The notes under the pieces were generated by a model that was given only the letters and a program-made list of their open reading frames with translations, made no database searches and had not been told where the DNA came from. Below, piece after piece: positions 1 through 9,084 of a DNA stretch of 64,000 nucleotides (the first letter of the stretch is position 1; each line of letters begins with the position of its first letter). Made by a program: the position numbers and the translations under genes. Source of the stretch: an uncultured Prevotella sp. (GTDB taxonomy: Bacteria; Bacteroidota; Bacteroidia; Bacteroidales; Bacteroidaceae); the NCBI GenBank assembly GCA_946405145.1, contig CAMJGE010000006.1, forward strand, positions 78,350-142,349. The letters are read 5' to 3'.

Positions 1-577
1 CTATCCCTATACCGATGAGTATAGCATCATGGCTACAGGCTTCGACCTCTCTGGCACATGGGTAGCCGATCCCTCTGGCATCTATGCCGATGGCGTGAGC
101 TACTACTATTCGATGGACTCGCAGTGCCTTGCCTTTACCACAAAGTATATGGATGTGACTAACGATGCCATCGAGAATGCCGATGCCAACTGGCCCTTCC
201 TGCGCTTTGCCGATGTGCTGCTTATCTATGCTGAGGCTCAGAATGAGTTGGGTAACGCCAGCGATGCCGTTACCTATTTAAATAAGGTACGTGAGAGAAG
301 CAATGCGGCTGGAGCCACTATCGATGGATTATCCACCATCGAGGCTCGCCGCTCTGCTATCCTTGAGGAACGTGCCAAGGAGCTGGCTTGCGAGGCAGAT
401 CGCCGTTGGGACCTCATCCGATGGGGCATCTATCTCGATGCGATGAATGCCATTGGTGGTACTGATGATTCTGGTGTGTTGAAAAGCCGTGTTTCACGCA
501 ATCTGCTTTTCCCCATTCCTGCTCAGGAGCTGAACACCAACAAGGCCATCACCAGTAATAACCCAGGTTGGAACTAA
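1..577 (+). CDS. SusD-family nutrient-binding outer-membrane lipoprotein (3' part only)
   Basis: Only the last 192 codons are in the window; the frame is open to the left edge, so the signal peptide and most of the protein lie outside. SusD proteins sit on the outer membrane as the lid of the SusC TonB-dependent transporter and bind incoming oligosaccharide. The visible part has the family's C-terminal hallmarks: PFLRFADVLLIYAEAQNE in a TPR-like helix, the EERAKELACEADRRWDLIRWG segment, and the closing FPIPAQEL...NPGW. The neighbours (TIG lipoprotein, GH26, GH36) make mannan-derived oligosaccharides the likely ligand; this is inferred from context. A SusC gene should lie immediately upstream. 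Confidence 0.93.
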   Translation, partial: YPYTDEYSIMATGFDLSGTWVADPSGIYADGVSYYYSMDSQCLAFTTKYMDVTNDAIENADANWPFLRFADVLLIYAEAQNELGNASDAVTYLNKVRERSNAAGATIDGLSTIEARRSAILEERAKELACEADRRWDLIRWGIYLDAMNAIGGTDDSGVLKSRVSRNLLFPIPAQELNTNKAITSNNPGWN

Positions 578-593
578 TAATTGATTAATACCG

Positions 594-1775
594 ATGAATA
601 TGAACAAAATAAACTATCTATTATCTACCTGCTTGATCAGCCTGTCGTTCTGTCTGATAGGCTGTAGCAGCGACAAAGGTTACGACGACAACTACCAGCC
701 TGCTGACTTCCTGCCCAACACAGGCGAGCCGGAAATCACAGCCGTCTATGCAGGCACCGACATCCAGCTGGCAACCCCCATCAGCGAGGGTAAGCCTGGC
801 GATAATATCATCATTGTGGGCAAGAACCTCAACAATCTGGAGCTGCTGAGATTCAACACCGTTGAGGCTGACCTCAGCAAGACCTATACTGTTTCTACGA
901 AGGCTTACGTCAGCATCCCGACGGCATTTGCCTTAGAGCATCAGAACCTGATCGAATACACCACCGATAAGGGAACGGCAACCTATCCCTTTGTGGTGAA
1001 GTTCCCTGAGCTAGTGGTGAGCCATCTCGACAATGAGTTTGCCGCACCAGGCGATGTCGTGAAGGTGGTGGGAGAGAACTTCGATTACTACGGCTTCGAC
1101 GAGGAAGGCACAGGCTCCACAGTGAGTATCAACGGAAAGGCTGTCAAGGTGGAATATGTCTCAGCAGAAGGCGTAGGCGTGAAAGTGCCTGCTGGTATCA
1201 AGGACAACAGTACCGTGACTGTGAAATGGACAGATGCAGCAGGTGAACAAAAGAGCGTCAGTCTTCCTCTGCGCCCCACAACGGGTCGTCTCTTTAAGGA
1301 ACTCACGAAGAAGATGATCACCAAGACCGATCGAACTGTCAGCATCGAAGACGACAGTCAGGTTACCTCTTGTAACAGTCAACTCGGCACAAACCACCTT
1401 CATATCTCAGGCACGCTGAAAGCTTGGTCGTGGTTGGAGCTGGCTATCTCTCAGACTTTGCCAAATCTGAGCATCAGCGATGTGGCAGACTACTGCCTCG
1501 CTTTCGAAGTCCTCAATGCAGAGGACAACAAACTGCTCGGCTCAGGCTACGAGTTCGCATGGAACAGCGATTGGGATCATGCCTGTAAGTGGAATCCGGG
1601 CAGCGGCTTCACTACCGGTGGCAAGTGGCAGACCGTACGCATCCCCCTCGCAGCGTTTGCCCCCAACGGCATCAGCTCTGCAGACAATCAGATGACACTC
1701 TCCTTCGGCTTCCAGCCCTCGGAGACCTACAAGGCTGATTTCCGTCTGGGTAACTTCAGAATCCAGAAGAAATGA
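594..1775 (+). CDS. TIG/IPT-domain surface glycan-binding lipoprotein of the mannan locus
   Basis: The 393-residue protein has an SPII signal with lipobox LIGC (Cys24) followed by SSD, as expected for surface lipoproteins. Two immunoglobulin-like TIG/IPT segments follow (about residues 45-135 and 137-225; the second contains the typical GDVVKVVGENF). A C-terminal domain of about 160 residues, rich in Trp (SWLEL, WNSDWDHACKWNPG), resembles the carbohydrate-binding domain of SusE/F-position surface glycan-binding proteins. It starts 17 bp after the SusD stop and is surely co-transcribed. Mannan as ligand is inferred from context. It has no catalytic motif. Confidence 0.85.
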   Translation: MNMNKINYLLSTCLISLSFCLIGCSSDKGYDDNYQPADFLPNTGEPEITAVYAGTDIQLATPISEGKPGDNIIIVGKNLNNLELLRFNTVEADLSKTYTVSTKAYVSIPTAFALEHQNLIEYTTDKGTATYPFVVKFPELVVSHLDNEFAAPGDVVKVVGENFDYYGFDEEGTGSTVSINGKAVKVEYVSAEGVGVKVPAGIKDNSTVTVKWTDAAGEQKSVSLPLRPTTGRLFKELTKKMITKTDRTVSIEDDSQVTSCNSQLGTNHLHISGTLKAWSWLELAISQTLPNLSISDVADYCLAFEVLNAEDNKLLGSGYEFAWNSDWDHACKWNPGSGFTTGGKWQTVRIPLAAFAPNGISSADNQMTLSFGFQPSETYKADFRLGNFRIQKK

Positions 1776-1840
1776 ACTAAGAGAAAGGGATAAAAACATG
1801 GCAAAAGGATTTCAGTTTTCCTTAGATGAAGATTCCATTC

Positions 1841-1912
1841 CAAACTTTGGGATGTACGTTTCAAACTTTGGGATGTATGTACCAGACTTTGGGATGTACG
1901 TTCCAAACTCTG
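1841..1912. repeat. 21-bp tandem repeat with palindromic core
   Basis: Three consecutive 21-bp units start at 1841, 1862 and 1883, and a partial fourth starts at 1904. Each carries the core CAAACTTTGGGATGTA; CCAAACTTTGG is close to a perfect palindrome. The array lies between the glycan-binding lipoprotein and the giant GH26 gene, in a 240-bp gap without a convincing gene. It could act on RNA (stacked hairpins) or on DNA (phased protein sites). A similar design occurs at 55012-55071. Confidence 0.8.
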
Positions 1913-2014
1913 CAACGGAAAACTTTGCGAATGTCTTGCAAAAAACAATCCATGCCTGAACAAACCCTATACGAAGATTTGAAATTAAAATAATAACTAA
2001 ATATTAGAAACGAT

Positions 2015-5000
2015 ATGAAAAAGTTATTAACGATACTGATATTGCTGCTGACAGTAGCCTCCCAAGGCTGGGCTGGGACTGAAATATTAACTAATTTCGG
2101 CACAGTTAATGGAAGCCAGACAACCTTTTCCGTTAATGAAGGGAAAGGGACTTTTAGCCAATTAGCAGGTGCCTGGGAAGGAGGTATTCAATACTACCCT
2201 GCAAATATATGGGCTTATCGTCTTGTTGTTACAACAGAGGATAATGCCGATTTGAAAATTGAAGTAGAGTATGATGGTGGAATGTCCACGGAATTTAGTG
2301 ATGCTCAAGCCACAAATCAGAGAATACTCAATTTAGAGCATAGCAAAAAAATAACAAAAATATTTATTCAAGACAAAACAGGTGGGTCACAAGAGAGTCC
2401 TAATGTTATAGTCTTCACCTCTATTAATTATGATGATGAAATAGATGCCACTGCAGAAACAGGGAAAACAAAGTTATTAGATTGTTTTACTCCATATGAT
2501 AACGTAACATATTCCAATCATAAATTTAGTGGCCCTCATAATGGTGGAATGCAATGCTGGATTGACGGAAGTTCAAATATACATAATAGCAGCTTTATCG
2601 TGCAAACAAGTGAACCAAAAAAACTTGAAATCAGTATTGAGTACACAGATGGATGGTATGCTAAATATCAAGCAGCGTCGAACGATTTTAATCTAAGTAT
2701 TGACCCTAAAAGAAATATAAAAAAATTAGAAATATATAATAGATCTGGTGCATCTATTTCTGAATTGGAGTTCACAGAAATGCTAATTAGCAATGACGAA
2801 GGGAATAACCCAACAATTCCTAAATATAGTATTAAAACTGGTTTTACTGGAACAGACGAGAATAGAACACAAACTTACACAGTTCCTAATGAAACAGACT
2901 TATATGCTAAGGATTTGTATCTCAAATTTAATTCCTCAATTACAGCCCAAATACTGGTGACATATACAGATTCTGATAATCCCGTAGAGTATGCGAATAA
3001 AGAAGCTCAAGAAAGACATCTCAAGTTGAACTTTGCTAAAAAGTTAAAAGAAATAAAAGTCATTTCAACTTCACCTATTGAATGGAGTTGGGAAGATATG
3101 TATGTTGGTGAAGAGGAAAGTAATGAATTTGAAATGCCTACAACTTTGACTCTTTCTTGGACGGGCACTAAGGCATTGTCATCTGAAACACCTGTGTCAG
3201 TAGCAGCCAGTGAATTCAGCAGTATTACAGCAGGAACACGTGTCCAGTTTAATACGAGTGCTAATGGGACAATAAAGGTTACAACAACCATATCGTCAGA
3301 GGAAGTAACGCTTCAAGACGGTAATGTATATGGTTCATGTTTTTTTGAAGTTACGGAAGGGAATATTTCCTCACTCAAGGAAAATGGTATTTCTATAACT
3401 GGTACAGCTACACTATCAGGAATAAACATTACCAGCACGTACTCAACAGGAACTATCACTCTTGATGACGACCCCCCACTACTCCCATGTGGATGGGACT
3501 CAGGCTATAATACTTCAAATAAAACAGTCACCATTAATAGTGCTTGGGGTGCCCGCGGTTGGTTTGTAGGCGATGACAAGTACAACGATAAGAAGTGTAT
3601 TACCGTCAACTTCGCTGAGAGTGGCGTAAGTGCAGCAGGAGTGTTGAAGATGGAATACATCAAGGATTCAGGAATGTTGGACAATATAACAACAAACATC
3701 GAGACTTCCAGCACAAGTGCTTCTTTAGATATTCCTACTTCAGACCTAGTAAGAATCGTACAGGTATATATCACAAGTGAAACAGTCAATGCAACCTATC
3801 AGCTTTCAAGTGTGGAGGTTGAAGAAAAGACAAATCCACTTACTCTCTCCTGGACAGGTACTCAGGCATTGTCTGAAACTCCTGTGACAGTTGCAGCCAG
3901 TGAATTCAGCAGTGTTACAGCAGGCACGAAGGTACAGTTGACTGTCAATGCAGATGGTACGATGAAAGTTGCCATTCCTGCAGCAACGGAGGTAGAGCTC
4001 TTCAACGGCTCAGTATGGTCTGGTGCATTCTACTTTGAGGTGACAACAGGCAACATTGATGCGCTGAAAGCAAATGGAATCTCCATTACTGGTAGTGGAA
4101 CCTCACTGACAGCGATAGAGATTTCAACTTATGCCACAGGAACTGTAACTCTTGAAGGTGAAAATCCCTTATCTTGCGGATGGAGTTCAAGTTATGCATC
4201 CAATACAGTGACTATCACAGGAAGTTGGGGTGCACGTGGTTGGTACGTAGGTGACGACAAGTATAATGATAAGAAGTGTATTACCGTCAACTTCGCAGAG
4301 AATGGTGTAAGTGCAGCAGGAAGTCTGAAGATGGAGTATATCAATTCAAATGGTGTACTTACTTCAACAGATGTATCAATCGCAACAACGGATACGAAGG
4401 TTTCCCTGGACATTCCAGAATCCAATCTCGTAAGAATCGTACAGGTATATATCACAAGTGAAACAGTCAATGCAACCTATCAGCTTTCAAGTGTGGAGGT
4501 TGAAGAAAAGACAAATCCACTTACTCTCTCCTGGACAGGTACTCAGGCATTGTCTGAAACTCCTGTGACAGTTGCAGCCAGTGAATTCAGCAGTGTTACA
4601 GCAGGCACGAAGGTACAGTTGACTGTCAATGCAGATGGTACGATGAAAGTTGCCATTCCTGCAGCAACGGAGGTAGAGCTCTTCAACGGCTCAGTATGGT
4701 CTGGTGCATTCTACTTTGAGGTGACAACAGGCAACATTGATGCGCTGAAAGCAAATGGAATCTCCATTACTGGTAGTGGAACCTCACTGACAGCGATAGA
4801 GATTTCAACTTATGCCACAGGAACTGTAACTCTTGAAGGTGAAAATCCCTTATCTTGCGGATGGAGTTCAAGTTATGCATCCAATACAGTGACTATCACA
4901 GGAAGTTGGGGTGCACGTGGTTGGTACGTAGGTGACGACAAGTATAATGATAAGAAGTGTATTACCGTCAACTTCGCAGAGAATGGTGTAAGTGCAGCAG

Positions 5001-8000
5001 GAAGTCTGAAGATGGAGTATATCAATTCAAATGGTGTACTTACTTCAACAGATGTATCAATCGCAACAACGGATACGAAGGTTTCCCTGGACATTCCAGA
5101 ATCCAATCTCGTAAGAATCGTACAGGTATATTTCACCAGTGGAACTGCCAATGCAACCTATCAGCTTTCAGCAGCAACAGTGAATGACAAGGTGGTGGAT
5201 AACCGCACGGAGAAAACCCTTGTGGAGAAGTCGCAGGCCATTGCTGATGGTGATATTGAGATTAATCGTGGCCTGTTTAGTAATGCTGTTGCTGGCGATA
5301 TCATCCGCATTTATGCTAAAGACCTGAGTGCAACATCGAAGATTGCCCTTGCGACAGACTATGATTCTGCTTTCGACGGTGCTAACTGGACAGGATTTAC
5401 AGAGTCACCATTCTCACTGAAACTAACAGCATCGCTTCTGTCAAAGGTTCAGGAAAAGAATCTCTTGATTCGTGGTGAGAACTTTACCTTTACAAAGGCA
5501 GTGCTCTATACAGAAAAAGAGCTTGGTGAACCCATTGGCAGTGGTGGCGAAGAGCCAGAAATCTCCAATACCGATGCCAGTGAGGAAACGAAGAAGCTTT
5601 TCAACGTGCTGAAGAATCTCTATGGCAAAAAGATTGTCTCTGGCGTGGTGGCTAATGTTGATTGGAATACAAAGGAGGCAGAAAATGTATATGGATGGAC
5701 GGGTAAGTATCCTGCTATGAATGTGTATGACTATATCAATCTCCACGCCTCGAAGGATGTAAACAGTGCCGGTTGGGTTGACTACAGCGATATCACCACT
5801 GCCAAGAACTGGTGGAAGGAAGGCGGTATTGTGGGTGCTATGTGGCACTGGCAAGTAAAGGCCAACAACGGTACAGATTACACCTGCACACCAGGAACGG
5901 CAGCTGGTGAAACATTGTTCGATGCCTCAAAGGTTTATGATGAGGGAACTTCTGAAAATACCCTCGCCAAGCAGCAGTTGGATCAGCTCTGTGGTTATCT
6001 GAAGAAGATGCAGGATGCGGGGATTCCTGTCGTTTGGCGACCACTTCATGAGGCTTCAGGTAATGTAGAACAATATTCTGGCGGTAAGGCTTGGTTCTGG
6101 TGGGGTGCCAAGGGGGCTGATGTCTATAAACAGCTCTGGCAATGGATGTATAACTACATGGTAAAGACCAAGGGCTTGAATAACCTCATTTGGGTATGGA
6201 CTTCGCAGACAAAAGATAATAACTGGTATCCTGGCGATGCTTACGTCGATATCATCGGACGTGACAACTACGGAGCAACAGCCGCTACTCTCGCTACAGA
6301 ATATGAGGCCCTGAAGGCTGCATATCCCAATAAGATGATTACACTCTCAGAGTGTGGCAACAGCGAATCTACAGAGATGGCAAAGTTGAGTAGCATCTGG
6401 GATGCAGGTAGTCGTTGGAGTTGGTTCATGACTTGGTATGACGGTGATTACAATAAAGGCGCAAGCACAACTCACAAGCATGCTGGTGAAACTTGGTGGA
6501 AGGATGCTGTAAGTAAGGATTACGTGATAACCCGCGACAAGATGAAAGAACTATTAGGACAGGAGTCTTCCGATGATTCAAAGACCGGTGTAAACATCAG
6601 TCTGGATGACCTGAATGAGGGTTGGAGCTCTAGTTATAATGCGGCAACTAAGACTATCACGACTGAAGGTGAGTGGGCTGCTCGTGGCTGGTATATCGGT
6701 GATAACCGCTATAACAGCAAGGGTTCTGTTACTGTGAAGTTTGAGGCTGTACAGTTTGGTGTTACCCTGAAGATGGAGTACACAAATACCAATGGTGATA
6801 GCAAATCGGTAAGTGCTGGTGCTGCAGCTGGTGAAACAGAAGTAGAGCTCGATATTCCTACTGATGTAAAGACCATCGAGAAGGTTTATATTACCTATCA
6901 ACCTATAGGCACCTTGAAACTTACATCAGCAACAGTGAATGACAAGGTGGTGGATAACCGTACGGAGAGAACCCTTGTTGAGAAGTCGCAGGCTATATCA
7001 GATGGTGATATCGCCATCAACCGCGGTCTGTTCAGCAATGCTGTAGCAGGTGATGAGATCCGCATCTATGCCGACGGTCTGAGTGAGAGCTCTAAGCTGG
7101 CTTTGGAACCAGGTGATTACTCTGGTGCTTTCGACGGTGCTAACTGGACAGGCTTCACGGAGTCACCCTTTAAGCTGAAGCTGACTGCCACTCTCATTGC
7201 TACTATTAAGGAGAAAGGTCTGCTTATCCGTGGTGAGAGCTTCACCTTTAAGAAAGCTGTTCTATACACGGAGAAAGAATTAGGCTCTGAGATCTCTGAT
7301 GAAGAGAAGAAGGGCGATGAAGAGAAAGATGATGAGGAAAAGATCATCGACAAGAAGACTGGTGAGGCTGATCTGACGGTGTTGGCTCCGCAGGATGATA
7401 CGAAGACGACGCTTACGGAGAATGAGGATGGCTCTATCACCATGACTACCACTGAGCCTTACTGCGCTGCACAGATTTGGTTTAACGATCCTGAGCCTGT
7501 GGCTGGTAATGTGCTGAAGGTGGAGCTGGCTGAATCGAATGTGAACGTGACGGTAACAGTGAAATATACTGATGGCACTGAGTCGCAGATGAGTGCGAAC
7601 ACGATGGTGGCGAATGCCCGTGCTATGACCCGTGCTGTTGCTTCGGCTCGTGCTGCTACAAGGGGCGATTCTGATTCCGGCACTACCGTTGAGGTGCCTC
7701 TGGAGACAGGTAAGGAGGTGCAGAACATCGAGGTGAAGAATAATGTGGCTGGCACCATCACCATCAAGAAGATGCAGGTTACTACCATCAATGTGTTTAC
7801 CAATGGTGAGGCAAACCTCTCGATGCTGAAGCCCCAGAGCAATGCCACCTACGACACTTCAACTCACACCCTCGCTACCACAAAGGGATGGACAGGTGCT
7901 ACTATCAGTCCTGTTGCTGGCGAGAATGTCAGCGGCAAGGAACTGCTGATTGAGTTTGCAGATGCCAGCAAGGTGAAGGTGGCTGTGAAGTACCGCACGG

Positions 8001-9049
8001 ATGTGGAAGGCCCAAGCACGATTATGGAGAAAGCTGCCAAGGCAGTTCGTCTCGCCCTCGACAACACGAAGAACATTCAGGAGATCTCAATCCAGCCCAC
8101 AGAGGCCTCGATTGTCACCTTCACTAAAATTGCTGTTAACAGCGAGGAGAGCGACGACGGCACGTTGAAGCCAGGAAAGACCATCACCCTCTGGGAGAGT
8201 GCTGCTGGTGAGACTCTCTCTTGGAATGAGGTAGCCAACCAGGATGCTTCTGTCGGCGAGATGCTTCAGGAATATGATGAGTTGCTGATTACCATCAGTG
8301 GTGTGACAGAAGATTGCGACTGGCCTAAGGTGTTCATCCGTGATGCCAGCTCAGAACAGGCAGGCAATGAGGTGCTGCTGAATGATATCGGCTCATTCCC
8401 CTATACTGTTCGCATTGTGCTGACTGGCGAGATGGCTCAGCAGTTGCAGGAAGGCTTTAGCATCTGTGGCGATGGCGTGACGGTAACGAAGCTTCAGGTG
8501 TATCGTCCTGAGGCTCCTAAGGAGGGCGACATCCATCTGGCAGATCTGAACTACGGCTACAACTCCAGCTACGATAAGGGTACCCACACCATTACGACAA
8601 CGGCTCGCTGGGCAGCTCGTGGCTGGGAGATTGGCGACAAACGCTACAATGACAAGAACCTCATCACGGTGAAGTTTGAACCAGTTGACTTCCCAGTGAC
8701 TCTGAAGATGGAATACACCACTGGTATACAGACGGCTCAGGCCACTTCTGTCGGTGTGCCCGCAGGTCGCACGGAGCTGTTGCTTGAGATTCCGAAGGGT
8801 ATCTCTAAACTCAATCGTGTGTATATCATCTACGAGAATCCTGGCAGTGTGAAGCTCACGGAGGCTTCTGTCACCTATCAGGACAAACTGAAACTGAGCA
8901 CCGCCATCGAAGCCTTTGAGGCAGAGGGTGTGATCCATGATGGACGCTACGACACCGACGGATGGTATAACCTGCGAGGCATGCGTATCGCAGAGCCGAA
9001 GACCAGTGGCATCTACATACATGGTGGAAAGAAGGTTGTGATTTATTAA
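2015..9049 (+). CDS. Giant multimodular GH26 endo-beta-mannanase (2344 aa)
   Basis: Endo-beta-1,4-mannanase exported by a Sec signal peptide (about residues 1-20, MKKLLTILILLLTVASQGWA). The catalytic GH26 domain spans about 1185-1510, with acid/base Glu1346 in WRPLHEAS and nucleophile Glu1446 in TLSECGN; known GH26 enzymes are usually 350-600 residues in all. The remainder is beta-rich modules. A CGWSSSY...WGARGWYVGD module occurs five times (three N-terminal copies; one after the catalytic domain; one near 2175-2290). A DGDIEINRGLFSNAVAGD-type module flanks the catalytic domain on both sides, and a relative sits near 2056-2167. These look like carbohydrate-binding modules, by analogy only. 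Residues 579-805 and 806-1032 are identical copies. An acidic/Lys linker lies near 1758-1785. The end (YNLRGMRI...GIYIHGGKK) is a conserved Prevotella C-terminal motif. Confidence 0.92.
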   Translation: MKKLLTILILLLTVASQGWAGTEILTNFGTVNGSQTTFSVNEGKGTFSQLAGAWEGGIQYYPANIWAYRLVVTTEDNADLKIEVEYDGGMSTEFSDAQATNQRILNLEHSKKITKIFIQDKTGGSQESPNVIVFTSINYDDEIDATAETGKTKLLDCFTPYDNVTYSNHKFSGPHNGGMQCWIDGSSNIHNSSFIVQTSEPKKLEISIEYTDGWYAKYQAASNDFNLSIDPKRNIKKLEIYNRSGASISELEFTEMLISNDEGNNPTIPKYSIKTGFTGTDENRTQTYTVPNETDLYAKDLYLKFNSSITAQILVTYTDSDNPVEYANKEAQERHLKLNFAKKLKEIKVISTSPIEWSWEDMYVGEEESNEFEMPTTLTLSWTGTKALSSETPVSVAASEFSSITAGTRVQFNTSANGTIKVTTTISSEEVTLQDGNVYGSCFFEVTEGNISSLKENGISITGTATLSGINITSTYSTGTITLDDDPPLLPCGWDSGYNTSNKTVTINSAWGARGWFVGDDKYNDKKCITVNFAESGVSAAGVLKMEYIKDSGMLDNITTNIETSSTSASLDIPTSDLVRIVQVYITSETVNATYQLSSVEVEEKTNPLTLSWTGTQALSETPVTVAASEFSSVTAGTKVQLTVNADGTMKVAIPAATEVELFNGSVWSGAFYFEVTTGNIDALKANGISITGSGTSLTAIEISTYATGTVTLEGENPLSCGWSSSYASNTVTITGSWGARGWYVGDDKYNDKKCITVNFAENGVSAAGSLKMEYINSNGVLTSTDVSIATTDTKVSLDIPESNLVRIVQVYITSETVNATYQLSSVEVEEKTNPLTLSWTGTQALSETPVTVAASEFSSVTAGTKVQLTVNADGTMKVAIPAATEVELFNGSVWSGAFYFEVTTGNIDALKANGISITGSGTSLTAIEISTYATGTVTLEGENPLSCGWSSSYASNTVTITGSWGARGWYVGDDKYNDKKCITVNFAENGVSAAGSLKMEYINSNGVLTSTDVSIATTDTKVSLDIPESNLVRIVQVYFTSGTANATYQLSAATVNDKVVDNRTEKTLVEKSQAIADGDIEINRGLFSNAVAGDIIRIYAKDLSATSKIALATDYDSAFDGANWTGFTESPFSLKLTASLLSKVQEKNLLIRGENFTFTKAVLYTEKELGEPIGSGGEEPEISNTDASEETKKLFNVLKNLYGKKIVSGVVANVDWNTKEAENVYGWTGKYPAMNVYDYINLHASKDVNSAGWVDYSDITTAKNWWKEGGIVGAMWHWQVKANNGTDYTCTPGTAAGETLFDASKVYDEGTSENTLAKQQLDQLCGYLKKMQDAGIPVVWRPLHEASGNVEQYSGGKAWFWWGAKGADVYKQLWQWMYNYMVKTKGLNNLIWVWTSQTKDNNWYPGDAYVDIIGRDNYGATAATLATEYEALKAAYPNKMITLSECGNSESTEMAKLSSIWDAGSRWSWFMTWYDGDYNKGASTTHKHAGETWWKDAVSKDYVITRDKMKELLGQESSDDSKTGVNISLDDLNEGWSSSYNAATKTITTEGEWAARGWYIGDNRYNSKGSVTVKFEAVQFGVTLKMEYTNTNGDSKSVSAGAAAGETEVELDIPTDVKTIEKVYITYQPIGTLKLTSATVNDKVVDNRTERTLVEKSQAISDGDIAINRGLFSNAVAGDEIRIYADGLSESSKLALEPGDYSGAFDGANWTGFTESPFKLKLTATLIATIKEKGLLIRGESFTFKKAVLYTEKELGSEISDEEKKGDEEKDDEEKIIDKKTGEADLTVLAPQDDTKTTLTENEDGSITMTTTEPYCAAQIWFNDPEPVAGNVLKVELAESNVNVTVTVKYTDGTESQMSANTMVANARAMTRAVASARAATRGDSDSGTTVEVPLETGKEVQNIEVKNNVAGTITIKKMQVTTINVFTNGEANLSMLKPQSNATYDTSTHTLATTKGWTGATISPVAGENVSGKELLIEFADASKVKVAVKYRTDVEGPSTIMEKAAKAVRLALDNTKNIQEISIQPTEASIVTFTKIAVNSEESDDGTLKPGKTITLWESAAGETLSWNEVANQDASVGEMLQEYDELLITISGVTEDCDWPKVFIRDASSEQAGNEVLLNDIGSFPYTVRIVLTGEMAQQLQEGFSICGDGVTVTKLQVYRPEAPKEGDIHLADLNYGYNSSYDKGTHTITTTARWAARGWEIGDKRYNDKNLITVKFEPVDFPVTLKMEYTTGIQTAQATSVGVPAGRTELLLEIPKGISKLNRVYIIYENPGSVKLTEASVTYQDKLKLSTAIEAFEAEGVIHDGRYDTDGWYNLRGMRIAEPKTSGIYIHGGKKVVIY
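3749..5110 (+). repeat. Perfect 681-bp tandem duplication inside the GH26 gene
   Basis: Positions 3749-4429 and 4430-5110 are identical as far as I can compare by eye, and 21 further bases match after 5111. The unit is exactly 227 codons, so the frame is kept and one two-domain module pair is added. A diverged third copy precedes it at about 3139-3748. Lack of synonymous change points to a recent duplication, or one homogenised by recombination. Confidence 0.9.
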
Positions 9050-9084
9050 GTATTTTCGATTCATATTTTAATGTTGGTAATTGC

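Noticed and set aside
1841..1912. CRISPR or minisatellite in a coding frame
   Set aside because: Units are contiguous without spacers, and no gene with sensible start or composition covers them.
8393..9064. 223-codon frame on the minus strand inside the GH26 gene
   Set aside because: It mirrors the codon pattern of the real gene, has no family motif or promoter, and is one of many such shadows.
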